A DNA stretch of 64,000 bases from Bacillota bacterium (GTDB taxonomy: Bacteria; Bacillota; UBA4882; UBA8346): positions 39,863 to 103,862 of the forward strand of contig JAFABB010000057.1 in assembly GCA_023426245.1 (NCBI GenBank), written 5' to 3'. The notes below the pieces were generated by a model, which saw only the letters and a program-made list of their open reading frames with translations, did no database searches and had not been told where the DNA came from. This document shows positions 9,018 through 19,103 of the stretch, piece after piece (within the stretch, counting starts at the first letter, position 1; the number at the start of each line of letters is the position of its first letter). The translations under genes and the position numbers were made by a program.

Positions 9018-10340
9018 TCAATTTCCAGCTTCCCACATTTTTCTGGCTTTCATAACCCACTGAATACGATTTTTCCTTTCGATAAACGGCACCTTCATTC
9101 TTTTCATCGCCAACCAAAGATCGCCGGGGCTCATTGCGCCATGATAATAATAGCGATCGAGTAAAAAAGTCAGAATCATAGGTGACCACATCATGCTACC
9201 ATGAGAGTAATCTTTACCGATGCATAGCGCATTTTTAAAAGGACCAACGGCGCTTACCGGGTCGACCCGCCCGTCACCGGTTAAGGCGTATTCCGGGGGA
9301 GAATTTTTACTTGGGAGTAGACCAGGCCCAACGCCATAACTATCCGGAAGCGCCGGATGGTAAATGCCCTGTAAATCATAACTACCAAAACCCAAAGCAT
9401 AAATTGAAATTGCATGAGGAACCGCTTCCTTTAATTTTGGCATGGTACCAAAACCATCACTTAAATTGGCAGTTTCCGGGTCCATCCATTTCATCATGGG
9501 CAAATAATGGCTGATAAATTCAGCCGCGGTTTTTGGATAAAGTGCGCCCAATTTCACAGTATGAGTACGGAAAAAGAATTTCTCTGCAACCTGCAAGCCA
9601 AATTCCTGAGCGTTTTCCAAGTCCCACCTTCCGTTGTAAGTAACCCGTTCGCCCCGGCACTGCATTCCGATCTCATAAATTCCATACTGAGGGCCGCCAA
9701 TGGAGACTAAGGAAGTAAAACGCCCGGGATGACGCGACACGGTATACCGCCCGACAATTCCTCCTAAACTGTGACCGATCCAGTGGAGTTCCGCACCCGG
9801 CCAATGCCGGTCAATAAATTCCATCAAAGGCTCAACATAATCCCGCTCCACTTGAGGTAAATCCAGGCGCCAATCATACTTTAAATAAATCACATTGATA
9901 TCGGCCAGTGATTGTCGCTTGTCCTCTTTATCAAACTGTTCTTGAAGAACCTGCCAATTATCAAAAATTTTTATGCGTTCTTTCCGTTTCCGAAGATTTA
10001 TTCGATTAGCCCAATAAGCCATTTCATGTTCCAATTGGTAATAAGAACAGAAAAAATATTTAGAAACGGATGGTCCTTCCCCCGTTGCCAGCATGGCTTG
10101 GGGAATTGGACTGTAATTGGGACCGGTTAAAAATGAAACATCTTGTCGTTTCCGTATATGGGGGTAAGGAGATTGTTCAAGCCAAGATGGATCCGTAGAA
10201 GGAAGGCGGTCTAAACTCCCCCAAAATCCATAAGTAAATATCACAAAAGTAGGCTTAGTTTCACCCCAAATTTGGGGTATTCCAATACAAAGGATAAAAA
10301 CAAAAATTCCGAAGATTCTTAAAAGAAGTTTGGGTTTCAT
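9018..10340 (-). CDS. Secreted lipase-like alpha/beta hydrolase
   Basis: This 440-residue protein opens with a signal peptide (MKPKLLLRIFGIFVFILC.., cleavage probably near residues 26-28) and carries the lipase nucleophile elbow GHSLGG followed by IVGRYTVSRHPGRFTSLVSIGG. That arrangement resembles the lecithin:cholesterol acyltransferase/phospholipase branch of alpha/beta hydrolases. An Asp in TGDGRVDPVSAVG and a His in KDYSHGSMMW fit the rest of a Ser-Asp-His triad. It is probably exported and hydrolyses lipid or ester substrates; the natural substrate is unknown. It is transcribed alone. Confidence 0.8.
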   Translation of the reverse strand: MKPKLLLRIFGIFVFILCIGIPQIWGETKPTFVIFTYGFWGSLDRLPSTDPSWLEQSPYPHIRKRQDVSFLTGPNYSPIPQAMLATGEGPSVSKYFFCSYYQLEHEMAYWANRINLRKRKERIKIFDNWQVLQEQFDKEDKRQSLADINVIYLKYDWRLDLPQVERDYVEPLMEFIDRHWPGAELHWIGHSLGGIVGRYTVSRHPGRFTSLVSIGGPQYGIYEIGMQCRGERVTYNGRWDLENAQEFGLQVAEKFFFRTHTVKLGALYPKTAAEFISHYLPMMKWMDPETANLSDGFGTMPKLKEAVPHAISIYALGFGSYDLQGIYHPALPDSYGVGPGLLPSKNSPPEYALTGDGRVDPVSAVGPFKNALCIGKDYSHGSMMWSPMILTFLLDRYYYHGAMSPGDLWLAMKRMKVPFIERKNRIQWVMKARKMWEAGN

Positions 10341-10578
10341 AGAGGCTCCAAGTATAGTAGATATTTGTAAAACAAAATAGGATATTGTATTTCTTTGTCA
10401 AGAGTATGTGAACGCATCGCTATTGGGACAACCCTATATCCTTATCCGAAATCGGCCGGGCTTCCTATAATCTTTAGTCTTTTTTTTAAATGCTCCTGCT
10501 TTTCAAGGCTGAAAATTATTTCCATGGCACCAAAATCAATTGAAAACGATATGATGTCATGAGGCGGTGTAAATTTTA

Positions 10579-11082
10579 ATGAATTTGATAATCAAAGCTT
10601 ATAACCGGGAAGAAGCGGTTAAATACGCCACCACCTGGGCACTACGAAAAAATCCGAGGTTTTATGATTATACCAATCTCGGGGGCGATTGTACAAACTT
10701 CGCTTCCCAGGTTATTTTCAGTGGTGCTCCCATCATGAATTATAATTCGGTCAATGGCTGGTATTATATAAACGCTAATCAAAAATCCCCATCATGGACG
10801 GGGGTTGATTTCCTGCATCAGTTTTTAATTCAGAACCAAAATCGGGGCCCTTTTGCTAAGGAAGTTCAGTTAACACAGATTCAACTGGGAGATATTATTC
10901 AAATTTGGTTTGGAAACCAACCGCATTTTAATCATTCCTTAGTAGTGACCCAAATAACATTGCCAATTACTCCCGAAAACATAGCGGTATCCGTCCATAC
11001 TCCCGACTTTTTAAACCGCAAGCTCTCAACTTATCAATGGGTTAGCGCACGATGTATTCATATTTTAGGAGCGCGGATGTAA
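10579..11082 (+). CDS. Putative amidase domain protein (Amidase_6 type)
   Basis: The 167-residue protein matches the putative amidase domain found in Bacillota: YNREEAVKYATTWALRKNPRFYDY, then GGDCTNFASQVI with the likely catalytic Cys, and HFNHSLVVTQI with the likely His. The fold is related to NlpC/P60-like cysteine peptidases. It has no signal peptide. The gene's last 18 nt overlap, tail to tail, the end of the radical SAM gene on the other strand. Ribosome binding is weak (GAGGCGGTG 9-14 nt upstream of ATG). Confidence 0.8.
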   Translation: MNLIIKAYNREEAVKYATTWALRKNPRFYDYTNLGGDCTNFASQVIFSGAPIMNYNSVNGWYYINANQKSPSWTGVDFLHQFLIQNQNRGPFAKEVQLTQIQLGDIIQIWFGNQPHFNHSLVVTQITLPITPENIAVSVHTPDFLNRKLSTYQWVSARCIHILGARM

Positions 11083-12918
11083 TTTATCCCTCGTTTTCCG
11101 ATGCAACGTTCTGGGACGAATCAGACACCCCGGACCATAGCCGATTAAATCTTCCCGTCCAGCTTTCATCAAAGCCTCAAATACCAATTTATAATTCTGG
11201 GGACGCCGATATTGAAGCAACGCACGCTGCATCGCTTTTTCCTTTGGCGTCTTGGGCACATAAATCGTTTCCATATCACGGGGATCCAATTCTGTATGAT
11301 ACATACATGTTGAAAGACTGCCAGGTGTCGGATAAAAATCTTGTACCTGTTCCGGAGTATAATGGTTGTCCCTTAAATACTCAGCTAATTCTATCGCCGC
11401 CCCCAAATCACTCCCGGGATGGCTGGATATTAAATACGGGACCAAATATTGCTCTTTACCGAGTTTGTCGTTGATTGCCTTAAATTTCTTTACAAATTGA
11501 TCATAGACCCGACGACTGGGTTTGCCCATTCTTTGCAATACCCGGTCCACTACATGTTCAGGGGCAACTTTTAATTGTCCGCTGATATGATGTTCGCATA
11601 GTTCCTCAAAAAATTCGTCATTTTTATCCAGCATCAAATAATCGAAACGAATCCCTGAACGGATAAATACTTTTTTGATTTCAGGAATCTCCCGAAGATT
11701 TCTTAATAATTGTAGATATTCCCGGTGATCAACCTCTAAATTTTTACACCCTCCACTTTCCATACATTGTTTATCTTTGCATACACCCTTTTCTTTTTGA
11801 ACGTGGCAGGAAGGATTCCGGAAATTAGCCGTTGGCCCGCCCACATCGTGAATATAACCTTTAAAATTTTCAGCCCAAACCATTTTTTTTGCCTCATTGA
11901 TGATCGAAGATTGACTGCGTTTTTGAATCATCCTTCCTTGGTGGAAAGTTAGGGCACAAAAAGAACAACCCCCGAAACATCCCCGATGGCTCGTAATACT
12001 GAATACCACTTCTTGAATAGCGGGAACTCCCCCGGCGGACTTGTAGGTCGGATGGTAAGTACGCTGATAAGGCAAAGCATAAATCTGGTCCATCTCAGCT
12101 TCCGAAAGAGGAAATGCCGGTGGATTTTGAATTAAGTAACGATCACCATGAAGTTGTAAAAGCGTTTTACCGCGGATTGGGTCCTGTTCCTGATATTGAA
12201 TGCGAAAAGCCTCCGCATACTTCACCTTATCAGACTTGACATCCTCAAAAGATGGAACAATTACCATGTTGGGTTCAAGATTCGGCTTGGTATCCTTTGG
12301 CAAAGACTTTAACACCGAAGTTCCACGAATATCTCCGATTTGGTTGATATCTTCATTCTGGGCTAACCTGGCGGCTATTTCCAAAATGGGTTTTTCGCCC
12401 ATTCCATAAATTAAAATATCGGCCTTGGAATCAACCAAAATCGAACGTCTTACCGAATCGTCCCAATAATCATAATGGGCAAAACGGCGTAAGCTGGCTT
12501 CAATTCCTCCAATTATGACTGGAACATTTTTAAAGGCTTCTTTAGCACGATTGGCATAAACAATGACCGCCCGGTCCGGCCGCAAACCGGCCCGTCCACC
12601 TGGTGAATAAACATCCTCACTCCTGGGTTTCTTACTGGCTGTATAATGATTCACCATGGAATCAATTACCCCGGACGAAATCAAAAAGGCTAATTTTGGC
12701 CGGCCCAATACCTTAAAACTTGAACTATCCCTCCAGTCGGGCTGGGCGATAATACCGACGCGGTATCCTTCATGTTCCAATACCCGGCTGATAATAGCCA
12801 CTCCAAAACTAGGATGATCGACATATGCTTCGCCGCTAATCAATACAAAATCCAGTTCATTCCAGCCCCGCTCCGCCATGTCTTCTTTTGTAATTGGTAA
12901 AAAGTTAGAATTACGCAT
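11065..12918 (-). CDS. YgiQ-family radical SAM protein
   Basis: This 617-residue protein belongs to the UPF0313/YgiQ family of radical SAM enzymes. It has an N-terminal B12-binding-like region (LISGEAYVDHPSFGVAIISRVL..), the CFGGCSFCAL cluster motif (CxxxCxxC) for the 4Fe-4S/SAM site near residues 318-326, and the family's long C-terminal part with FYPTPGSLSTCMYHTELDP. The reaction is unknown. The frame is open to a GTG at 12954, but ATG 12918, 4 nt past the upstream MFS stop with GGGA ahead, is preferred. It is co-transcribed with the MFS gene; whether that transporter handles its substrate or product is unknown. Confidence 0.9.
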   Translation of the reverse strand: MRNSNFLPITKEDMAERGWNELDFVLISGEAYVDHPSFGVAIISRVLEHEGYRVGIIAQPDWRDSSSFKVLGRPKLAFLISSGVIDSMVNHYTASKKPRSEDVYSPGGRAGLRPDRAVIVYANRAKEAFKNVPVIIGGIEASLRRFAHYDYWDDSVRRSILVDSKADILIYGMGEKPILEIAARLAQNEDINQIGDIRGTSVLKSLPKDTKPNLEPNMVIVPSFEDVKSDKVKYAEAFRIQYQEQDPIRGKTLLQLHGDRYLIQNPPAFPLSEAEMDQIYALPYQRTYHPTYKSAGGVPAIQEVVFSITSHRGCFGGCSFCALTFHQGRMIQKRSQSSIINEAKKMVWAENFKGYIHDVGGPTANFRNPSCHVQKEKGVCKDKQCMESGGCKNLEVDHREYLQLLRNLREIPEIKKVFIRSGIRFDYLMLDKNDEFFEELCEHHISGQLKVAPEHVVDRVLQRMGKPSRRVYDQFVKKFKAINDKLGKEQYLVPYLISSHPGSDLGAAIELAEYLRDNHYTPEQVQDFYPTPGSLSTCMYHTELDPRDMETIYVPKTPKEKAMQRALLQYRRPQNYKLVFEALMKAGREDLIGYGPGCLIRPRTLHRKTRDKLHPRS

Positions 12919-12922
12919 AAGC

Positions 12923-14143
12923 TTATTTTGTCCCTGATAATGTAAATTTTTCACGATTCAAATTCGCGCAATTGTTTCTCACTAAAGGGAACAATTGCCA
13001 AATTGCAATCAAATTGAGTGCCAGCACCACAATAAAAAGGCCCTTGTAACCTAAGAACTGGATAAATAATGGAGCGATAAGCGGACCCAGAGTACCTCTG
13101 AGTCCCTGTAAATAAACGTTCACAGCCATATAAGAATTAATTTCTCCTTGACCGGCCATGCATAGCACGCAATTTAGGGTGACTAGATCAAGACCGGCGT
13201 TGACTATTCCCTGCAGTAAACCAACGAACAATAAAGGCCACTGGGTATTCACGAAACAATAAATTATGGGAACACCGATATTCACCAAAAAAACGCCCAT
13301 CATCACTTTAAGGGGGGAATACCGATCGATTAAATAACCGCCCAAATAATAAAAAATAAGCGAGGAACAATAGATAATAGCTGAAAAAGTCGAGATAAAA
13401 CCATCGCTCACTTTCAAACTGTCAACCTGGAAAAGAGGATAAGCCGGTAAAGAGGTTGCCGTAGCTAATCCAAATACAAATAGAGCCAAAATAAACTGGC
13501 GGTAATTATGATCCGATTTAAAAATGGTCCAAGCAGAAGTTTTCGGGCCTAACGGGCGAGGTTGATCGGGAATCGCCGGTCGGATTCCCCTAAAAGTAAC
13601 GGCAGAACCAATTCCAAATAAAGCCAGAAATGGAAATAGAAAACCCACGCCCCACTTTGGCATCAGCAGTCCGGTTAAAATAATCGAGACAACTTGAGCC
13701 AATGCCGATCCCACCCGGACCCATCCCATCAATGTTCCCCGTATTTCAGCCGGATAAGCCTTCCGCATCGCATTACCATAGACTGTCGCACTGATGGATC
13801 CAAAAAAATAATGTAAAGCAAACAACGCCAGATACCAATGAGCAGTGGCGCTAATAAGCAATAATAAGATCATGGCACGGCTGGTCCCATCGGCCAGGAA
13901 TACCATTTTAAAAGGATTCTCGTTGGCAAACATCTTAGCCCAAATTGGAGAAAGCATTAGCCAAACGCTGGGTAAAGCTGCAAGCAGACCGACTTCAAAT
14001 GTGGAGGCCCCGATACGTCTTGCCTGTATTAATATAAAAGCGTTTAAGCCGCCGTAAAACAGACCAAAAAAGATCGCAGCAGCCAAATCGCATTTAAAGT
14101 TGTGCCGTACTTTGCGAGTCGTTTGAAAAAGTAATGAAAACAA
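12923..14143 (-). CDS. MFS transporter
   Basis: This 406-residue integral membrane protein has 12 predicted helices in two halves, with the typical inter-helix signature after TM2 (AKMFANENPFKMVFLADGTSR) and GTLMGWVRVG around TM5. It starts with TTG, with GGAGGTG 5 nt upstream. The gene ends 4 nt before the YgiQ-type radical SAM gene, indicating co-transcription. The substrate is unknown. Confidence 0.85.
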   Translation of the reverse strand: MFSLLFQTTRKVRHNFKCDLAAAIFFGLFYGGLNAFILIQARRIGASTFEVGLLAALPSVWLMLSPIWAKMFANENPFKMVFLADGTSRAMILLLLISATAHWYLALFALHYFFGSISATVYGNAMRKAYPAEIRGTLMGWVRVGSALAQVVSIILTGLLMPKWGVGFLFPFLALFGIGSAVTFRGIRPAIPDQPRPLGPKTSAWTIFKSDHNYRQFILALFVFGLATATSLPAYPLFQVDSLKVSDGFISTFSAIIYCSSLIFYYLGGYLIDRYSPLKVMMGVFLVNIGVPIIYCFVNTQWPLLFVGLLQGIVNAGLDLVTLNCVLCMAGQGEINSYMAVNVYLQGLRGTLGPLIAPLFIQFLGYKGLFIVVLALNLIAIWQLFPLVRNNCANLNREKFTLSGTK

Positions 14144-14267
14144 AGTACACCTCCAACGTTATCTAAAATCATTTTACTGGCAAGAATTTATTCTGTCTAT
14201 ACATTTTTTGTAAAACAAATTCAAATTCCACAAAAAAGTGGGGTATTCGGTTTCTTACGATGCAATT

Positions 14268-14303
14268 AAAAAGGGGCTGGTGCAAATACTTTTTCCACAG
14301 CCC
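14268..14303 (-). terminator. Terminator after the chemotaxis receptor gene
   Basis: Read on the minus strand, GGGCTGTGG pairs with CCAGCCC across a loop and is followed by CCTTTTTAATT. It lies about 60 nt past the stop at 14363. Related GGGGCTGT-type stems recur at 27126, 55296 and 63877. Confidence 0.75.
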
Positions 14304-14362
14304 ACTGATAATCGTTGAATTATAATTATCTAATTCATTAAATTTGAAATTATGAAACTTAA

Positions 14363-15913
14363 TTACTTACCACTTTTATCAGACAAAAACCCGGTATTCA
14401 ATGATGGAAGGGATGGGTCCAAATCATCTTTCCAATATTGAGATTCCTTTGGATGATTAATTTTGCCCTCTCCTTTGCCCTTCTGACCACTTATGATTTC
14501 CGAAAGTTTTTGAACAATTAATTTTATACTTTCTGCTTGAGAGCTCAATTCCTCAGCTATGGATGCGCTTTCCTCGGCATTTTGGGCTGTCTGTTGGGTG
14601 TTGATTTCCATTTGGCCCATTGTTTTAGTTATCTGCTCGATTCCTTGCAACTGTTCCTGACTGGCAGCAGAAATTTCATTAATTATTTTATTGACCTTTT
14701 CAGCATTTGCAGTTATTTCAGTTAAGGCCATTCTGACTCTCTCGGCAGCCGAAACACCTTTACTTGATAATTCGATATTCATTTGAATAATCCCGGCAGT
14801 ATCCTTAGCCGCCTGAGTGCTTCGTCCAGCTAAATTTCTAACTTCTTCCGCCACTACTGCAAAGCCTGAACCGGCTTCCCCGGCACGTGCCGCCTCAATA
14901 GCTGCGTTAAGGGCTAAAATATTTGTTTGGAAAGCAATGTCATCGATTATTTTAATTATTTTAGCAATTTGAGTACTTGAATTTTTCATCTCTTGGATCG
15001 AGCCCATCATTTCTTTCATTTCATCGTTGCCTTTGTCCGCTGAATTCTTTGTCATTTCTGTAAGTTGAACCGTTTGCTTTGTATGAGTAACATTTTGACT
15101 AAACATCGATGTTGATTCTTGTAAAATAGAAGAAGTTTCCTCTATGGAAGATGCTTGCTCGGCACTAGTCTGTGATAATTGTTGATTTGAAGCGGCCAAT
15201 TGTTTGGAAGCCGCAGTCACCTCATGTGTACTATTGGATAATTGCCGAACAATATCATCAATCAGACCAATAATCCTGTTTGCGAATTTCAAAGCGAAAA
15301 AAATACACAAAATACTGATAATAATTAGAATAAATAGTAATACCCAGCCAATAATTGCAACTTCACGGTTTAATCGGGCTTTAACTGCAGTGTTATAATT
15401 TAATTCAGCCAGAATAAATGCTTGAACATGCTGGCCAATAAATTGGCCTACTTTTTTAGTTTCGTCTAAAGAACCTACCGTAGCTGTTAAATCTTTAGCA
15501 TGGACAGCGTTCATTGTGGTATGAAAATTTTCTTTAAAAGCACTGAATAATCTCTCGACGGAATCCAAATCATTCATGCCGGTTGGATCTTGAATATATC
15601 TTTTTAAAAATAATATATCCGCCTCACCCTGATTCAAAAGTTTTATGCATCTCTGCTCGGTGTCAATATTATTGAATATGTATTTTTCAAGGTTTTGAGA
15701 TATTTCCGTAACAGAGTTTGAAATTCTATTGGCTACAATAACGCTTTCAATCATTTGATCGAGATCACTGATAAAACCTTTTAAAGTTATATAAGAAAAA
15801 ATACTGACTCCACTCATCAAAACAATAATCCATAAAAAACGAAAAATCACTTTTTTTTGAAAAGAAAAATCAAACTTTTTCATAATATTTTTACGAAATC
15901 CCTGTTTTATCAA
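14363..15913 (-). CDS. Methyl-accepting chemotaxis protein
   Basis: This 516-residue receptor has TM1 (~22-44), a four-helix-bundle-type extracytoplasmic ligand domain (~45-185), TM2 (~187-210) and a long cytoplasmic signalling coil. The invariant hairpin tip (IAFQTNILALNAAIEAARAG) and the VVAEEVRNLAGRS segment show it docks with CheA/CheW. A classical HAMP domain is not obvious after TM2. GGAGG is 9-10 nt before a TTG at 15913; an in-frame ATG at 15883 is the alternative start. It is transcribed alone; no other che genes are in the window. The ligand is unknown. Confidence 0.92.
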   Translation of the reverse strand: MIKQGFRKNIMKKFDFSFQKKVIFRFLWIIVLMSGVSIFSYITLKGFISDLDQMIESVIVANRISNSVTEISQNLEKYIFNNIDTEQRCIKLLNQGEADILFLKRYIQDPTGMNDLDSVERLFSAFKENFHTTMNAVHAKDLTATVGSLDETKKVGQFIGQHVQAFILAELNYNTAVKARLNREVAIIGWVLLFILIIISILCIFFALKFANRIIGLIDDIVRQLSNSTHEVTAASKQLAASNQQLSQTSAEQASSIEETSSILQESTSMFSQNVTHTKQTVQLTEMTKNSADKGNDEMKEMMGSIQEMKNSSTQIAKIIKIIDDIAFQTNILALNAAIEAARAGEAGSGFAVVAEEVRNLAGRSTQAAKDTAGIIQMNIELSSKGVSAAERVRMALTEITANAEKVNKIINEISAASQEQLQGIEQITKTMGQMEINTQQTAQNAEESASIAEELSSQAESIKLIVQKLSEIISGQKGKGEGKINHPKESQYWKDDLDPSLPSLNTGFLSDKSGK

Positions 15914-16006
15914 TTAATTTATCCTCCGAAGTCATCAAATTTAAAAATAAATGAACAAGTAATATGCATAGATCGAACCAAAAAATATTTATTTCAACAA
16001 AAAATG

Positions 16007-16035
16007 TTGACTTGAGTAAATATATCTTTTATTAA
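16007..16035 (+). promoter_or_regulatory. Candidate promoter of the xylose operon, long leader
   Basis: The 388-nt gap between the divergent receptor gene and the ROK gene contains TTGACT (16007-16012), 17 nt, TATTAA (16030-16035). That leaves a ~260-nt leader of A+T-rich sequence before the ROK start. I see no convincing inverted-repeat operator or riboswitch in it. Confidence 0.35.
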
Positions 16036-16301
16036 AATTATCATTCTTTGGGGTTGGTTGCAAGTATAATTTGGTAATATATTATGTAATGGCTAAAAAT
16101 TATTATTAAAATTGTGGATTTTTCTTCCAACTATCCATTGCCAATAGAATTATTTTATTCAGCAGGAATTAGCCCATGGATGGTGAATAGTTTATATATA
16201 CTTTTGAAAATACTTTTAAAAAGTGTTTTTGATATAGTGGATAATTTCGCCTAAACTTCACCGGCTTTATATGAAAATTTGTCATCTGATAAGGGATAAT
16301 C

Positions 16302-17456
16302 ATGAAAAAAGCAATTAACCAGGAATTAATGCGGGTCAATAACAAAAAATCAATTCTGGAATTAATCTTAAAGAAACCATCGATATCCAAAGCGGAAATA
16401 GCAACAACTCTTGGTTTAAGCTCAACAACGGTAACTACATTCGTGAATGAATTAATTGCGGAGAACAGAATTATCCAGTGTGGAATCGCCAAATCCACGG
16501 GTGGTCGCAAATCCGCTTTATATCAATTGAATCCCGAAGCTTTCTATATTATTGGTATCAATTTGTTGGTTGATAAATTAGTCTGGGTATTGGTTAACTC
16601 TGTGGGAACCGTCATCAGCACTGGGGAAATATTCTTAAGCAGCAGTGATGAGTTGTATATCATTGATCTTTTAAATAAAACCATCGATGAAATCATACTC
16701 CAAAACAACATCGCCTCTGAAAAAATTGGCGGTATTGGAATCGGAGTTCCGGGAATTGTACAAAACTCTTCCGGAATCGTTGAATTAGCTCCTAATTTAG
16801 GGTGGAAAAATGTTAATCTACGGCAATTGCTTACTACCAAAAAATTAATTTTCATCGAGAATGAAGCAAATGCTGCGGCAATCGGCGAACATTTTTACGG
16901 AACGGCTACCCGGGTTTCCAATCTGCTTTATGTTTCCATCGGTGTCGGAATCGGATGTGGATTAATACTCAATGACCGACTTTATAGCGGACATTCAAAC
17001 CGTGCCGGAGAATTCGGCCATATGACGGTGGAACCCGATGGTTTACTATGCAGATGCGGCAATCAAGGGTGTTGGGAGGCCTATGCTTCCAATGACGCTA
17101 CTCTCAAAAGGTATAATCATCAAAACCCCTCTAATCAAATACAATCTTTTGAAGAATTCTTAAGCCGGGTCACCCAAAAAGATACTCTTGCAATGGAAGT
17201 ATTAGATTCGACTATAAAATATTTGGGGATTGGCATTGCAAATCTGATCAACGGATTAAATCCTGAAATGGTCGTAATTGGGGGTGAATTGGGCAAGATT
17301 AACGAAATCATTAGTCATAAATTAATCAAACAAATTAAAGATTGTAGTCTAGACAAAACTTTCAGTAATTTTATTTTGGAATTTTCAAAGTTAAAAAACC
17401 GAGCTACTGCTTTGGGTGTAGCAAGTCAGGTCATGGAAATAGTTTTTAACCAATAA
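16302..17456 (+). CDS. ROK-family repressor, XylR-like
   Basis: The 384-residue protein joins an N-terminal winged helix-turn-helix (residues ~15-62, ISKAEIATTLGLSSTTVTTF) to a ROK sugar-binding domain. The ROK zinc motif is present as CRCGNQGCWE, after the family segment RAGEFGHMTVEPDG. ROK repressors of this layout (XylR, NagC) bind an operator near their sugar genes and release it on binding sugar. Because xylulokinase and a xylose isomerase-like gene follow 22 nt downstream on the same strand, a xylose- or xylulose-responsive repressor is likely. AAGGG precedes the ATG. Confidence 0.88.
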   Translation: MKKAINQELMRVNNKKSILELILKKPSISKAEIATTLGLSSTTVTTFVNELIAENRIIQCGIAKSTGGRKSALYQLNPEAFYIIGINLLVDKLVWVLVNSVGTVISTGEIFLSSSDELYIIDLLNKTIDEIILQNNIASEKIGGIGIGVPGIVQNSSGIVELAPNLGWKNVNLRQLLTTKKLIFIENEANAAAIGEHFYGTATRVSNLLYVSIGVGIGCGLILNDRLYSGHSNRAGEFGHMTVEPDGLLCRCGNQGCWEAYASNDATLKRYNHQNPSNQIQSFEEFLSRVTQKDTLAMEVLDSTIKYLGIGIANLINGLNPEMVVIGGELGKINEIISHKLIKQIKDCSLDKTFSNFILEFSKLKNRATALGVASQVMEIVFNQ

Positions 17457-17478
17457 TTTAAATAAAGGAGTTGACTCT

Positions 17479-18972
17479 ATGGGATATTTATTAGGATTCG
17501 ACATCGGCAGTTCCTCCATTAAAGCCACATTAATGGATTCTGTCACCGGTAAGGTTATCGCTTCGGCAACTTCTCCTCAAATGGAAATGGAGATTATGGC
17601 GCCCAAGCCTGGCTGGGCTGAGCAGCACCCGGATACTTGGTGGCAACATGTAAAATCAACCATGTCAATGATAAAAAGCAGCAGTAAGATTGATTTATCG
17701 GATGTGGAGGCGATCGGCCTTTCCTACCAGATGCATGGACTGGTCATCGTCGACAAAGATAGGAAAGCCTTAAGACCGGCCATTATATGGTGTGATAGCC
17801 GGGCCGTGTCCACCGGCGAGGATGCCTTCAAAAATTTGGGTTCTCAAAAGTGTTTATCACAATTACTCAATTCACCGGGAAATTTCACGGCCTCCAAATT
17901 AAAATGGGTTCAGCAAAATGAACCCGATATCTATAAGCAAATATATAAGGCCATGCTTCCGGGCGACTATATCGCCCTGAAAATGAGCGGCGAGATCAAA
18001 ACCACTCCCTCCGGATTATCCGAAGGTATCCTCTGGAATTTCCAAAATGGCAAACTCGCCCAAATGCTTTTAGATTATTACGCGATCTCCTCCGATCTGA
18101 TTCCTGATCCGGTTCCGACCTTTTCGATTCAGGGCGAGTTAACCAAACAAGCCGCTGAGGAATTGGGTTTGAAAGCTGGGATTAAAATTGCGTACCGGGC
18201 CGGTGATCAGCCCAATAATGCTTTTTCGTTGAATGTTTTGGAACCCGGTGAACTGGCGGCGACCGCCGGAACCAGCGGCGTTGTCTATGGAGTCGGTGAT
18301 AAACCCAATTATGATCCCAAATCGCGGGTCAATACCTTTGTCCACGTCAATCATGAAGCGACCGCTCCGCGGTATGGTATTTTGCTCTGTATGAACGGTA
18401 CCGGTATCTTAAACCGCTGGATGAAAAGTAACGTAGCCGAAGGATTATCATACGAAGAAGCAAATCAACTGGCTGGCAAGGTTCCGGTCGGTTGTAACAA
18501 TCTGGCGATTCTTCCTTACGGCAACGGTGCCGAACGTACTCTCGAAAACAAAAATATCGGCGCTTCCATTCACGGTCTCAATTTTAACATTCATGACCGC
18601 TCTTACCTTCTCCGGGCCTCACAGGAAGGGATTGTATTTGCCCTGAATTACGGTATTGAAATCATGGAAAACATGGGAATCAATATCCAAACCGTTAAAG
18701 CCGGCCATGCCAATATGTTTTTAAGTCCAATTTTCAGTGAAGCCTTTGCCACGATCACCGGCGCCGAGGTTAAACTCTATAATACCGATGGTTCGCAGGG
18801 AGCTGCCAGGGGTGCCGGGCTTGGAGCCGGTATTTTCAAAGATTTTCAGGAAACCTTTACCGGGTTGCAGGCCGTCAAGACCATCGAACCCAATGGGGCT
18901 TTAAAGTCGGCCTATCAAGAAGCCTATCAAAATTGGAAGGCAATCTTAAAACGCCAGCTTGAACGTGGTTGA
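17479..18972 (+). CDS. xylB: Xylulokinase (FGGY family)
   Basis: XylB phosphorylates D-xylulose to D-xylulose-5-phosphate for the pentose phosphate pathway. This 497-residue protein has the family's N-terminal LGFDIGSSSIKATLMD nucleotide/sugar motif, the MHGLVIVDKD and IIWCDSRA sugar-site segments, catalytic Asp243 in AGDQPNNAFS, and the C-terminal GSQGAARGAGLGAG ATP-site motif. AAAGGAG lies 8 nt before the ATG. It follows the ROK repressor by 22 nt and precedes the isomerase by 131 nt, forming a xylose catabolic operon. A second, unrelated set of FGGY kinases lies at 55-63 kb. Confidence 0.92.
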   Translation: MGYLLGFDIGSSSIKATLMDSVTGKVIASATSPQMEMEIMAPKPGWAEQHPDTWWQHVKSTMSMIKSSSKIDLSDVEAIGLSYQMHGLVIVDKDRKALRPAIIWCDSRAVSTGEDAFKNLGSQKCLSQLLNSPGNFTASKLKWVQQNEPDIYKQIYKAMLPGDYIALKMSGEIKTTPSGLSEGILWNFQNGKLAQMLLDYYAISSDLIPDPVPTFSIQGELTKQAAEELGLKAGIKIAYRAGDQPNNAFSLNVLEPGELAATAGTSGVVYGVGDKPNYDPKSRVNTFVHVNHEATAPRYGILLCMNGTGILNRWMKSNVAEGLSYEEANQLAGKVPVGCNNLAILPYGNGAERTLENKNIGASIHGLNFNIHDRSYLLRASQEGIVFALNYGIEIMENMGINIQTVKAGHANMFLSPIFSEAFATITGAEVKLYNTDGSQGAARGAGLGAGIFKDFQETFTGLQAVKTIEPNGALKSAYQEAYQNWKAILKRQLERG

Positions 18973-19103
18973 TATGGCACATCCTTAAACTGTTATCAGA
19001 ATTGAATCATCATCGGAAACCAGTTGATTTCGGTGTTTACCTTTTAGGGTAATACCGTATCATATTCAAAATGCGATTATATAAACCAAAGGGAGGAAAC
19101 TAA

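Noticed and set aside
16036..16301. Riboswitch in the long leader of the ROK gene
   Set aside because: No recognisable aptamer core or terminator/antiterminator pair; only A+T-rich sequence is seen.
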